Part shown: positions 1 through 7,762 of the stretch, piece by piece
Layout of the letters: each line of letters starts with the position of its first letter
Numbering within the stretch: the first letter of the stretch is position 1
Assembly (NCBI RefSeq): GCF_014851565.1
Contig: NZ_JACVAA010000010.1
Coordinates: 1 to 64,000, forward strand
DNA length: 64,000 nucleotides
Direction: 5' to 3'
Origin: Pseudomonas sp. PDM15
Lineage (GTDB): Bacteria > Pseudomonadota > Gammaproteobacteria > Pseudomonadales > Pseudomonadaceae
The notes under the pieces: model-generated
What the model was told of the DNA's origin: nothing
What the model saw: the letters and a program-made list of their open reading frames with translations, nothing else
Database searches by the model: none
Position numbers and translations under genes: made by a program

Positions 1-274
1 GGCGGACGATGGTCAGCGGGATCGACTGGCCGCCGGCCTGGATGGTCTTCTCCGACACGCTCACGCCGGACAGATCGACCTTGACCGAGGCCTGGGCACC
101 GACCAGTACGGCGCGGGCATCTTTGGGGCTGAGGGTTTCCAGCGGCTTGCCGCCGCCGGCTTCCAGGGCCTGGAGGAAGGCCTGGGTGTTGTGTTCCACG
201 CCGGGGCTGCCGGCGGCGAAGGCCTGGCCGGCGGCCAGGGTGATCAGTGCACTGAGCAAGGCGATACGGGGCAT
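1..274 (-). CDS. Alpha/beta hydrolase-like exported protein, N-terminal part only
   Basis: The gene reads off the left edge of the window, so only the first 91 codons are present. It starts at the ATG complementary to 272-274 with a typical signal peptide (MPRIALLSALITLAAGQAFA, cleavage after AFA). The mature part then looks like the N-terminal region of exported esterase/alpha-beta hydrolases; the sequence just before the edge (IPLTIVR) is the usual strand leading into that fold. The catalytic triad lies outside the window, so the function is inferred from the N-terminus and from this family often being found next to ohr. It ends upstream of ohr with a 13-base gap and the same strand, so the two may be co-transcribed. 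Confidence 0.55.
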   Translation of the reverse strand, partial: MPRIALLSALITLAAGQAFAAGSPGVEHNTQAFLQALEAGGGKPLETLSPKDARAVLVGAQASVKVDLSGVSVSEKTIQAGGQSIPLTIVR

Positions 275-287
275 GGCGATAGTCCTT

Positions 288-716
288 TTAGTCGACCAGG
301 GTAAGGGTGACGTCGATGTTGTTGCGGGTGGCGTTGGAATAGGGGCAAACGATGTGCGCGCGCTGGATCAGCTCCTGTGCCGCCTCGCGGGCCAGGCCCG
401 GCAGGCTGATGCGCAGCTCCACCTCAATGGCGAAGCCGGTGGGCACGGCGCCGATGCCGACCACGCCCTCGATGGAGGCGTCGGCCGGCACGCTGAGCTT
501 GTCGCGCATGCCGACGAACTTCAGGGCGCCGAGGAAGCACGCGGAGTAACCGGCGGCGAACAGCTGCTCGGGGTTGCTGCCTTCACCGCCGGCGCCGCCC
601 AGTTCCTTGGGCGTGGTCAGGGCGACGTCGAGGATGCCGTCGGAGGACACGGCGCGGCCGTCACGGCCGCCGTAGGCTTCGGCGTAGGCGCGGTAGAGGA
701 CTTTTTCGATGGACAT
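288..716 (-). CDS. ohr: Organic hydroperoxide resistance protein Ohr (OsmC/Ohr family)
   Basis: This is a 142-residue thiol peroxidase that reduces organic and fatty-acid hydroperoxides in the cytoplasm, using lipoylated protein as reductant in the known family. Length and both catalytic cysteines fit Ohr rather than OsmC: Cys60 in the YSACFLGAL helix and Cys124 in HIVCPYSNATR, with the conserved Arg in the N-terminal half (GGRDGRA). The start at 716 is the only sensible ATG. No OhrR-type MarR regulator gene lies next to it in the window, so control by peroxide sensing cannot be seen here. The neighbours are an exported hydrolase and a YcaC-like hydrolase on the same strand. Confidence 0.9.
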   Translation of the reverse strand: MSIEKVLYRAYAEAYGGRDGRAVSSDGILDVALTTPKELGGAGGEGSNPEQLFAAGYSACFLGALKFVGMRDKLSVPADASIEGVVGIGAVPTGFAIEVELRISLPGLAREAAQELIQRAHIVCPYSNATRNNIDVTLTLVD

Positions 717-767
717 GGCGATGCTCCCTGGACGAGGCCGGGCCGCTCGGGCCCCGGCGCGCCGCGG

Positions 768-1421
768 TCAGTGGCCTTCGGAGGCGTTGAACATGGTCTT
801 GGCGTAGATCAGGCCGAGGCCGTAGGCGCCGCCGTTGGCGATGGCGGTCTTCACGGTCTGGTCGTAGGTCTCGCCGCGGGCCCAGTCGCGCTGCAGCTCG
901 AGCAGGTACTGCAGGGAGGTCATCGGTCGTGCGCCGAGCTGGATCATGCGCTGCATGGCCATCTCATGAGCTTCGTCGGAGACGTCGCCGCAGGCGTCGG
1001 CGATGACGTAGACCTCGAAGCCCTGGTCGATTGCCGACAGGGCCGGGCCGACGATGCACACCGAGGTCCACAGGCCGGCGAGGACGATCTTGTTCTTGCC
1101 GAGCTTGTTCACTTCCACGGCGATGCGCGCGTCTTCCCAGGTGTTCATGGTGGTGCGGTCGATCACCTGCTGCTCCGGGAACACCGACTTGATCTCGTCG
1201 AAGATCGGCCCGGAGAAGCTCTTCTCGGCGACGGTGGTGAGGATGGTGGCGACGCCGAATTCCTTGGCGGCCTTGGCCACCAGAGCAGCGTTGTTGCGCA
1301 GGGTGACGGCGTCGATCGACTTGGTGGCGAAGGCCATCTGCGACTGGTGGTCGATCATGATCAGGGTGTGGTCGAGCGGGTTGAGCAGGGTCTTGCCGGG
1401 TGCGGCGGAGGCGGTGGCCAT
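768..1421 (-). CDS. Isochorismatase-family (YcaC-like) cysteine hydrolase
   Basis: This 217-residue protein belongs to the isochorismatase/cysteine hydrolase fold. The family Asp (Asp24, IMIDHQ) and nucleophile Cys (Cys122, LWTSVCIVGPAL) are both present, and the layout resembles E. coli YcaC, an octameric hydrolase of unknown natural substrate. The open frame continues upstream to 1847, but the start at 1421 is chosen because GGAG sits correctly before it (CTCCGGAGCATCACCCC) and because it begins the conserved domain. It lies between ohr and a flavodoxin gene, all on the minus strand, in what looks like a stress-response patch. The substrate is unknown. Confidence 0.85.
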   Translation of the reverse strand: MATASAAPGKTLLNPLDHTLIMIDHQSQMAFATKSIDAVTLRNNAALVAKAAKEFGVATILTTVAEKSFSGPIFDEIKSVFPEQQVIDRTTMNTWEDARIAVEVNKLGKNKIVLAGLWTSVCIVGPALSAIDQGFEVYVIADACGDVSDEAHEMAMQRMIQLGARPMTSLQYLLELQRDWARGETYDQTVKTAIANGGAYGLGLIYAKTMFNASEGH

Positions 1422-1520
1422 GGGGTGATGCTCCGGAGAGGGACGAAAGGAGCATCGAGTGTCATGCCGGGCGCCGCTGCGCTCTTGCCTGGACGTGCCG
1501 GTTTTGCACCGACGTGCGCA

Positions 1521-1548
1521 AAAGAAGACGCCCCGCTGGGCGGGGCGT
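1521..1548 (-). terminator. Intrinsic terminator after the flavodoxin gene
   Basis: A 9-bp perfect stem (ACGCCCCGC / GCGGGGCGT, 1528-1548) with a 3-base loop lies four bases past the stop codon of the flavodoxin gene. On the minus strand it is followed by CTTCTTTT. It separates that gene from the YcaC-like gene downstream. Confidence 0.75.
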
Positions 1549-1552
1549 TGGC

Positions 1553-2083
1553 TCAGGAGGCGACCGGAGAGAGCCAGGCCGGCCGCTGGCGGTCGCGCTG
1601 GTAGGTGGAGGAGGCCAGCACCTGCACCACGAAGTCTTCCAGGCGTTGTGGCGACAGGCCGCCTAGAACTTCGCTCTGCAACAGGATCTGCACCGGCGAG
1701 GGCACCTGGCGGGTCAGCGTGGCGATCTCTTCCACCGCGTTGAAGCCGCCGCGGCCGCCCTGGGTGCAGACCACGGAGATGCGCTGGCGCGACAGATCGT
1801 GGTCGCCGAGGAAGCTGCGCAGCGGCGCGGCCAGGCCCTTCATCCATACCGGGGTGAGCAGCACGATGTGCTCGAAGTCTTCTAGCGGCGGGCCCTCATA
1901 GCGGTAGTCGGGGCGGGTGCGCAGCCAGGCGTCGAACATGCAGCGCCAGTCGCCGCTGGCCCCGGCCCGTGGGCGGATGTCCTGAATCAGGCCCAGGGGC
2001 CAGCCGGTGAGCTGAGCCAGCTCGTCGGCGACCAGGCGGGTGTTGCCGGTACGCGAGTAGCACACCAGAAGAATGTCGTTCAT
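1553..2083 (-). CDS. Flavodoxin family protein
   Basis: A 176-residue flavodoxin-fold protein. The N-terminal strand and phosphate-binding loop (ILLVCYSRTGNTRLVADEL) match the FMN-binding signature, and the later LLTPVWMKGLAAPLRSFL and VCTQGGRGG segments fit the isoalloxazine-contacting loops. It probably carries electrons or acts as an NAD(P)H:quinone-type flavoprotein; the partner is not evident. The start at 2083 is chosen over an in-frame ATG at 2095 because GGAGG sits 5 bases before it. A perfect Anr/FNR-type palindrome lies about 80 bp upstream, placed as for a class II activated promoter, so expression under low oxygen is likely. A terminator follows immediately. Confidence 0.8.
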   Translation of the reverse strand: MNDILLVCYSRTGNTRLVADELAQLTGWPLGLIQDIRPRAGASGDWRCMFDAWLRTRPDYRYEGPPLEDFEHIVLLTPVWMKGLAAPLRSFLGDHDLSRQRISVVCTQGGRGGFNAVEEIATLTRQVPSPVQILLQSEVLGGLSPQRLEDFVVQVLASSTYQRDRQRPAWLSPVAS

Positions 2084-2155
2084 GGCGACCTCCATCGCTC
2101 GGTCCGGGATTGTCCCGGCGTTGATTCCAGCCTACGCACCAGCTCCGGGCGAGCC

Positions 2156-2169
2156 TTGATCCGCATCAA
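2156..2169. promoter_or_regulatory. Anr/FNR box (TTGATCCGCATCAA)
   Basis: A perfect match to the Anr/FNR consensus TTGAT-N4-ATCAA. Its centre is 79-80 bp upstream of the flavodoxin ATG at 2083. A class II position (-41.5) would put the transcription start near 2121 with a leader of about 38 bases. It overlaps the stop codon (2166-2168) of the upstream nuclease gene, so the site lies at that gene's 3' end. The site is seen directly; use by Anr is inferred. Confidence 0.75.
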
Positions 2170-3593
2170 GGAAGTGGCGGGGGCAGGTCTTCCTCGGCCA
2201 GCGTCTCGGCATCGACTTCCTCCAGCGGGCCCTGGGCCGTCAGCGCCACGCGCTGGCGGTGTTCGGCCACCGACACGGACCAACCCAGCTCGGTGGCGAC
2301 GCGCCGGCGCAGGCAGTCGGCGGCGTCCGGCTCGCCGTGGACGATGTAGGTGTGTTTTGGCGGGCGACGGAAGCTGCCGAGCCACTGCAGGATCTCGTCG
2401 GCGTCGGCATGGGCCGAGAGGTTCTCCAGGGCCGCCACTTCGGCACGGATCGGCACGTCGACCCCATGTATGCGCACCGTCTCCGCGCCGCCAGCTATCA
2501 GTGCGCCACGCGTGCCGCCGGCCTGGAAGCCAGACAGCAGGATGGTGTTGTGCGGGTCCGGCGCCAGTGCGTGGAGGTGGTGAAGAATCCGTCCGCCCGT
2601 GGCCATGCCGCTGCCGGCGATGATCACCGCCGGGTTGCGCTGGTTTTCCAGGCGCTTCGACTCGGCCACACTGCGCACGTACTCGGCCACCTGGCACATA
2701 CCGTGGCAGTCCTCGCGCGACAGCCGGTGCTGGTCGCCGAAGCGCTGGTACAGGGCGGTCACGTCGTTGGCCATGGGGCTGTTGAGGTAGACGGGCAGAT
2801 CGGGTATCAGGCCGGTCTTCTTCATCCGGTACAGGTGGTACAGCAGCAGTTGGGCGCGGCCGACGGCGAAGGAGGGCACCATGACAATACCGCGGCGCAG
2901 AACCGTGCGGTTGATGATGTCGGCCAGTACCTGCTCGGTGTCCTGCTGTGGGTGGCGGCGGTTGCCGTAGGTGGACTCCAGCAGCAGGTAGTCGGCCTGC
3001 TCGACAGGCTCGGGGGCGACCATGATTGGGTCGTGCGGTCGGCCCAGGTCGCCGGAACACACCAAGGTCTGGCCGTCGGCGACAATCTCGACGCTGGCCG
3101 CGCCGAGTATGTGGCCGGCCGAGCGCAGCTGGACATGCATGCCGTTGACCAGCTCGGCGCTGCGGTGCAACGGCAGTGCGTGTAGCTGTTTGAGCGTGCG
3201 CCGGGCGTCGTCCTCGGTGTATAGGGGGCGCGCCGGGTGGTGCTTGGAATAGCCGTGGCGGTTGGCGCACTCGGCTTCTTCCTCCTGCAGACGGCCACTG
3301 TCCAGTAGCATGATCGCCAGCAGCTCGCAGGTTGCTTCGGTGGCATAGATGGGCCCACGGTAGCCCTCGCGGATCAGCACCGGCAGGTAGCCGCTATGAT
3401 CGAGATGGGCGTGGGTGAGCACCACGGCATCCAGGCGACGAGGATTGAACGGTGGACGCTCCCAGTTGCGCAGGCGCAGCTGCTTGTAGCCCTGGAACAG
3501 GCCGCAGTCCACCAGCAGGCTCCGGCCCGCATGCTCCACCAGATACTTGCTGCCGGTGACCGTTCCCGCACCGCCGAAGAAGCTCAAGCGCAT
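2166..3593 (-). CDS. MBL-fold / beta-CASP RNA-processing exonuclease family protein
   Basis: A 475-residue protein of the metallo-beta-lactamase/beta-CASP family (bacterial relatives of CPSF-73). The zinc motif HAHLDHSG is at residues 61-68 and further metal ligands come in SAGHILGAAS. The beta-CASP part follows (SFAVGRAQLLLYHL, NSPMANDVT, GFQAGGTRGALI), and the C-terminal LSAHADADEIL and VHGEP motifs end the domain. Family members process or degrade RNA 3' ends or 5' ends; the bacterial target is not known. It starts at 3593 and is divergent from the alcohol dehydrogenase across a 180-bp region with an Anr box. Its 3' end carries the Anr box of the downstream flavodoxin gene. Confidence 0.9.
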   Translation of the reverse strand: MRLSFFGGAGTVTGSKYLVEHAGRSLLVDCGLFQGYKQLRLRNWERPPFNPRRLDAVVLTHAHLDHSGYLPVLIREGYRGPIYATEATCELLAIMLLDSGRLQEEEAECANRHGYSKHHPARPLYTEDDARRTLKQLHALPLHRSAELVNGMHVQLRSAGHILGAASVEIVADGQTLVCSGDLGRPHDPIMVAPEPVEQADYLLLESTYGNRRHPQQDTEQVLADIINRTVLRRGIVMVPSFAVGRAQLLLYHLYRMKKTGLIPDLPVYLNSPMANDVTALYQRFGDQHRLSREDCHGMCQVAEYVRSVAESKRLENQRNPAVIIAGSGMATGGRILHHLHALAPDPHNTILLSGFQAGGTRGALIAGGAETVRIHGVDVPIRAEVAALENLSAHADADEILQWLGSFRRPPKHTYIVHGEPDAADCLRRRVATELGWSVSVAEHRQRVALTAQGPLEEVDAETLAEEDLPPPLP

Positions 3594-3702
3594 GGTTCGC
3601 CTCGCCCTGTGTCCGGGCCCGCCGGTTCGGCGAGCGCATCGGCATTGCTAAATCTAGTCGCGTGGGCGGTCGGTGTGTTGCTCTGGATCAGTTCGGGCTT
3701 CC

Positions 3703-3743
3703 TTGACATCGATCAAGTATCCCGGCCGGGACGGGGGGATAGT
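3703..3743 (+). promoter_or_regulatory. Anr/FNR-type promoter for the alcohol dehydrogenase
   Basis: TTGACATCGATCAA (3703-3716) matches TTGAT-N4-ATCAA at 9 of 10 positions. A -10-like GATAGT follows at 3738-3743, so a start near 3750-3751 would centre the box at about -41.5, the class II Anr position. The resulting leader to the ATG at 3774 is about 23 bases. The box could also act on the divergent nuclease gene at 3593, but no good -10 is seen in that direction. Confidence 0.65.
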
Positions 3744-3773
3744 GGGGAAACTGCCATCGCCGGAGATCGGATC

Positions 3774-4847
3774 ATGCTGAAAATGAAAGCCGCCGTGTTC
3801 GTCGAAAAGAACCGCATCGTACTGGAGGACAAGCCGATTCCCGATGTTGGGCCCCTCGATGCGCTGCTGCGCATCACCACGACCACCATCTGCGGCACCG
3901 ATGTGCACATCCTCAAGGGCGAATACCCGGTCGCGCGCGGCCTGACCGTTGGCCATGAGCCGGTCGGGGTGATCGAGAAGCTGGGCTCGGCGGTACGTGG
4001 CTTCAGCGAGGGCCAGCGGGTCATCGCGGGTGCCATCACGCCCAGCGGGCATAGCAACGCCTGCCTCTGCGGTTGCGCGGCCCAGGACGGCCCCGACAAC
4101 CGTCACGGTTTTTCTGCCATCGGCGGCTGGAAGTTCGGCAACACCATCGACGGCTGCCAGGCCGAATACGTACTAGTGCCGGACGCCATGGCCAACCTCA
4201 GTCCGGTGCCGGACGCGCTATCGGACGAGCAAGTGCTGATGTGCCCAGACATCATGTCCACCGGTTTCGCCGGGGCGGAGAGCGGCAATATCCAGATCGG
4301 CGACACCGTGCTGGTGCTCGCCCTCGGCCCGATCGGCCTGTGCGCGGTAGCCGGCGCGCGGCTGCGCGGTGCCAGTAGGGTGATTGGCGTCGACACTGTG
4401 CCGGCACGCATGGCCCTGGCCCGCCAGCTGGGCGCCAGCGAAGTGATCGATTTCCGCGCTGGCGACCCCCTGGAGCAGGTCATGGCGCTGACCGGTGGCC
4501 GTGGTGTCGACGTAGCCATCGAGGCGCTGGGGCGCCAGGCCACGTTCGAGGCGGGGCTGCGGGCGCTGCGCCCGGGCGGCACGCTGTCCAGCCTGGGGGT
4601 GTATTCGGACGACCTGCGCATCCCGCTGGACGCCTTCTCCGCTGGGCTGGGTGACAAGCGCATCGTCACCAGCCTGTGTCCCGGTGGTAAGGAGCGCATG
4701 CGCCGCTTGATCGAGGTAGTCGCCTCTGGGCGGGTTGATCTCAAGCCGCTGGTGACCCACCGCTTTCGTCTGGACGACATCGAGCAGGCCTACGAGCTGT
4801 TCGCCAACCAGCGTGACGGGGTGATGAAGGTGGCGATCACGCCATGA
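3774..4847 (+). CDS. Zinc-dependent (NAD) alcohol dehydrogenase, MDR superfamily
   Basis: A 357-residue medium-chain dehydrogenase. The catalytic zinc motif (TTICGTDVHILKG, then GHEPVGVIEKLG) is near residues 38-66. The usual four-cysteine structural zinc lobe is altered, with only a short CLCGC cluster. The Rossmann segment (VLVLALGPIGLCAVAGARLRG) and the NAD-type acidic residue (VIGVDTV) follow. The open frame runs upstream to 3396, but the start at 3774 is supported by CGGAG 8 bases before it; an ATG at 3783 is the alternative. An Anr-type promoter upstream suggests low-oxygen induction and a fermentative or aldehyde-reducing role. A bidirectional terminator follows the stop. Confidence 0.85.
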   Translation: MLKMKAAVFVEKNRIVLEDKPIPDVGPLDALLRITTTTICGTDVHILKGEYPVARGLTVGHEPVGVIEKLGSAVRGFSEGQRVIAGAITPSGHSNACLCGCAAQDGPDNRHGFSAIGGWKFGNTIDGCQAEYVLVPDAMANLSPVPDALSDEQVLMCPDIMSTGFAGAESGNIQIGDTVLVLALGPIGLCAVAGARLRGASRVIGVDTVPARMALARQLGASEVIDFRAGDPLEQVMALTGGRGVDVAIEALGRQATFEAGLRALRPGGTLSSLGVYSDDLRIPLDAFSAGLGDKRIVTSLCPGGKERMRRLIEVVASGRVDLKPLVTHRFRLDDIEQAYELFANQRDGVMKVAITP

Positions 4848-4850
4848 ACG

Positions 4851-4877
4851 AAAACGCCCCGCATGGGCGGGGCGTTT
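4851..4877. terminator. Bidirectional intrinsic terminator
   Basis: AAACGCCCC-GC / GC-GGGGCGTTT forms an 11-bp stem with a 3-base loop between the convergent alcohol dehydrogenase (stop 4847) and SPFH gene (stop 4894). A short T-run on either side suits termination in both directions. Confidence 0.75.
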
Positions 4878-4893
4878 GGTCGAACGAGGTGAC

Positions 4894-6246
4894 TTATTCC
4901 TTGACCTTCATGTCCAGAGACAGGTCGCGGGCGGCCTTGGTGGCGAGGATGCCCATCAGCTGGCCGATCTCGTCCTGGCGGCTGGCGCTGGCGCCGTTGC
5001 CGCCGCCACCCATCATCACGCCGGGGACCGGTGCCTGGGAGGCAGCCTCGGCCCACACCTTGTTGATCTCCACTAGGGCATCCAGCTTCGGCTGCAGCGC
5101 ACCGTCCGCCTCGATCACGGCCTTGCGCGCGTAGGCTTCGGCGTCGGCGGTGATCTTGGTGGCGTCGGCGGTGATCGCCGCCTTGTCGCGCAGCAGCTCG
5201 GCGGTCTGCTTCTCGATCTCGGCGCGGCCCTTCTCACGCTCGGCGTTGATGCGCGCCAGCTGCTTCTCGGTCTCGGCCTGGGTGGTGCGCTCGATCTGGT
5301 CGCGCAGGGTCTCCTGGCGGCGGGCCTCCACTTCCTTCTCGCCGCGGGCGGTGACCAGCAGCTTCTCTTCCTCTTCCTTCAGGCGGTTCTGCCGGGCCAC
5401 GGCCAGCTCGGCCAGGGCCTGCTGGACCTTGACCATGCGCTGCTTGTACTGCGGGTTGGGGTCGACGTTGGTGATGCGCGCCTCGACCACTTCCACGCCG
5501 TACTTGCGGAACTGCTGCTGCTTGCGCACCGGGATGCCCTTGCTGTCCATGACCTTCTCGGTGACGAACTGGCTGGCGCTGTTGTCGCCGAAGGTGCCCT
5601 GTTCGCTGCCGGCCTGCAGGATCGCGGTCTGGCTCGGCAGGTGGCCGCGCGGGCCGCGCACTTCCTTGCGCTTGATCAGGTACAGGCCGTCGTTGAGCTG
5701 GTTCTCGAACTCGGCGGCGAACTCGCTGCGCGCGCCGGCGTAGAAGTCGTCGGCACTCATCAGCGAGGCGGTGGCCTGCAGGGTTTCCTTGATGGCCGGG
5801 ACCAGGGCGGTCTTGATGAAGTTTTCCGGGTTGCGATATTCCTGGGCGATCTTCAGGAACTGGTCGCCGCTGGGCAGGCGGAAGCGGGCCGAGGACTCGA
5901 CCTTGGCGTCGACGTTGCCGAGGAACACGATGGGGAAGGCCTCGATGGTGGCGCCGAGGGAGTCGTTGTCGCTGCTGTCATCGATCTCCAGGGCCTCGGT
6001 GAGCACCGACTGCACGCTGAGGGCCTTTTTCCACGGGGTGGCGCGGCCGAACCATTTGGTGGCGTAGCCCACGTCGTCGACGATCTTCTCTTCGCCGAAG
6101 ATGGTCCGCACATGGGTGGCGAAGCCGGCTTCGTTGTAGAAGAACACGCCGTTGAAGCTGACGAAGCCGACGGCGGCCACCAGCACCGGGATGCCGACGT
6201 ATTTGATGAGGGAGAGTTTGGAGCTTGGGCCGCTGGAGATATCCAT
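4894..6246 (-). CDS. SPFH/band 7 domain membrane protein
   Basis: A 450-residue protein with one N-terminal transmembrane segment (about residues 13-36) and an SPFH/prohibitin-like domain, followed by a long charged region rich in Glu, Arg and Gln (about 270-390, LKEEEEKLLVTARGEKEVEA) typical of the coiled-coil stalk. Such proteins form large membrane-bound rings or scaffolds and often modulate membrane proteases. A glycine-rich stretch (VMMGGGGNG) precedes the C-terminal end. No NfeD-like partner or protease gene is adjacent. It is transcribed in the same direction as lpxH and ppiB but separated from lpxH by 102 bp. Confidence 0.8.
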   Translation of the reverse strand: MDISSGPSSKLSLIKYVGIPVLVAAVGFVSFNGVFFYNEAGFATHVRTIFGEEKIVDDVGYATKWFGRATPWKKALSVQSVLTEALEIDDSSDNDSLGATIEAFPIVFLGNVDAKVESSARFRLPSGDQFLKIAQEYRNPENFIKTALVPAIKETLQATASLMSADDFYAGARSEFAAEFENQLNDGLYLIKRKEVRGPRGHLPSQTAILQAGSEQGTFGDNSASQFVTEKVMDSKGIPVRKQQQFRKYGVEVVEARITNVDPNPQYKQRMVKVQQALAELAVARQNRLKEEEEKLLVTARGEKEVEARRQETLRDQIERTTQAETEKQLARINAEREKGRAEIEKQTAELLRDKAAITADATKITADAEAYARKAVIEADGALQPKLDALVEINKVWAEAASQAPVPGVMMGGGGNGASASRQDEIGQLMGILATKAARDLSLDMKVKE

Positions 6247-6348
6247 GATCTGTCCTTGACTGCGGGAACGGTGCGCGAATGCTGCGCAGCGCCCGCTGGG
6301 GCGTCAAGTGGCACTGTGCCGGTATGTGGGCTGGCTCTCGCCGGTCGC

Positions 6349-7071
6349 TCAGTCGAGGGCGAACGGCGCCTGGTGCAGGCCGCTGGCGTCGACCTGCAGG
6401 GCCCAGCCCTGCTTGTCCCAGTCGCCGAGGACGATGCGCCGTGCTGGCTGGCCGTTCACCTCGAGCTCATGCACGGCGGGGCGGTGGGTGTGGCCGTGGA
6501 TCAGGGTGCGCACGCCGTGCTTGGCCATGATCCGCGGCACTTCGTCCGGAGTCACGTCGATGATCTCGCGGGCCTTCATGCTGGTCTGCGCGCGGCTCTC
6601 GTTGCGCAGCTTGCGCGCCAGCTTGTGGCGGGTGGACAGCGGCAGGTTGCGCAGGATGAACAGGCTGAGCGGGTTGCGCAGCAGGCGGCGCAGCTTCATG
6701 TAGCCCACGTCCAGGGTGCACAGGCTGTCGCCGTGCATCAGCAGCACCGGCTCGTCGTTGAAGCGCACGATGCTCGGGTCTTTCAGCAGCGTGCAGCCAG
6801 CCTCGCGGCAGAAGGCGCGGCCGATCAGGAAATCGCGGTTGCCGTGCATCAGGAAGATGCGCGTACCGGTATTGCTGAGTTCACGCAGGGCGCGGGCGAT
6901 GCTGTGCTGGAAGGGCGACATGCCGTCGTCGCCGATCCATACCTCGAAGAAGTCGCCGAGGATGTACAGCGCCTCGGCCTGGCCGGCACGTGTCTGCAGG
7001 AAATGCAGAAACGCCCGGGTGATGTCCGGGCGTTCCTCTTCCAGGTGCAGATCGGAGATCAGCAGGATCAT
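6349..7071 (-). CDS. lpxH: UDP-2,3-diacylglucosamine diphosphatase LpxH
   Basis: A 240-residue calcineurin-like phosphoesterase that hydrolyses UDP-2,3-diacylglucosamine to lipid X in lipid A synthesis, acting at the inner membrane surface. All metallophosphoesterase motifs are present: DLHL (7-10), GDFFEVWIGDD (39-49), HGNRDFLIG and HGHTHRP. Length is right for the family. It lies four bases downstream of ppiB on the same strand, a gene pair I recall in P. aeruginosa, so the two are probably one transcript. Confidence 0.95.
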   Translation of the reverse strand: MILLISDLHLEEERPDITRAFLHFLQTRAGQAEALYILGDFFEVWIGDDGMSPFQHSIARALRELSNTGTRIFLMHGNRDFLIGRAFCREAGCTLLKDPSIVRFNDEPVLLMHGDSLCTLDVGYMKLRRLLRNPLSLFILRNLPLSTRHKLARKLRNESRAQTSMKAREIIDVTPDEVPRIMAKHGVRTLIHGHTHRPAVHELEVNGQPARRIVLGDWDKQGWALQVDASGLHQAPFALD

Positions 7072-7075
7072 CGAA

Positions 7076-7570
7076 TCACTCGACGATTTCGGCCTTCTCG
7101 ATGATCACGTCTTCCACCGGGACGTCCTGGTGGCCGGACTTCATGGTGGTGTCCACGCCCTTGATGGCGTTGACCACGTCCATGCCCTCGGTCACCTGGG
7201 CGAATACCGCGTAGCCCCAGCCCTGCATGGTCGGCGCGGTGTGGTCGAGGAAGCCGTTGTCGGCGACGTTGATGAAGAACTGCGCGGAGGCGGAGTGCGG
7301 GTCCATGGTGCGGGCCATGGCCACGGTGCCGACCTTGTTGGACAGGCCGTTGTTGGCCTCGTTCTTGATCGGTGCGCGGGTGGATTTCTGCTTCATGCCC
7401 GGCTCGAAACCGCCGCCCTGGATCATGAAGTTGCCGATCACGCGGTGGAACACGGTGCCATCGTAGTGGCCGCTCTTCACGTATTCCTTGAAGTTGGCGG
7501 TGGTTTCCGGGGCCTTGTCTTCGAACAGTTCCAGGGTGATGACGCCGTGGTTAGTGTGCAGCTTGATCAT
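7076..7570 (-). CDS. ppiB: Peptidyl-prolyl cis-trans isomerase B (cyclophilin)
   Basis: A 164-residue cytoplasmic cyclophilin. The family core is clear: FKEYVKSGHYDGTVFHRVIGNFMIQGG contains the catalytic Arg-Val-Ile and Gln, and NFMIQGGGFEPGM, ANNGLSNKVGTVAMAR and SAQFFINVADNGFLD follow. No signal peptide, so it is the cytoplasmic PpiB type. It is divergent from glnS across a 192-bp region and is followed by lpxH. Confidence 0.95.
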   Translation of the reverse strand: MIKLHTNHGVITLELFEDKAPETTANFKEYVKSGHYDGTVFHRVIGNFMIQGGGFEPGMKQKSTRAPIKNEANNGLSNKVGTVAMARTMDPHSASAQFFINVADNGFLDHTAPTMQGWGYAVFAQVTEGMDVVNAIKGVDTTMKSGHQDVPVEDVIIEKAEIVE

Positions 7571-7652
7571 GGCGATGCGCTCTCGAATTCGGGCAAGACG
7601 GGCAGGGCGGCGGCGCGTTCGCGCTAAAAGGCCACGCCTGGTCGCTTTGCGG

Positions 7653-7682
7653 CTGTCAGGGGGTTGACGGGTTGGGTATCAT
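7653..7682 (+). promoter_or_regulatory. Candidate sigma70 promoter for glnS
   Basis: CTGTCA (7653-7658) and TATCAT (7677-7682) are 18 bp apart in the ppiB-glnS divergent region, each matching four or five of six consensus bases. Transcription would begin about 75 bases before glnS. A better-looking TTGACG at 7664 is only 7 bp from the -10 and cannot pair with it. Confidence 0.35.
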
Positions 7683-7762
7683 ACGGGCTTTGTCTTGACC
7701 GGCCTACCCTGGGGCGAAACCGCCACGGGCCGCGAGCCGCGCACCTCGAAGCTAAGGACATC

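Noticed and set aside
7664..7682. TTGACG and TATCAT as a glnS promoter pair
   Set aside because: They are only 7 bp apart, far too close for a -35/-10 pair; a weaker CTGTCA at the right distance is listed instead.
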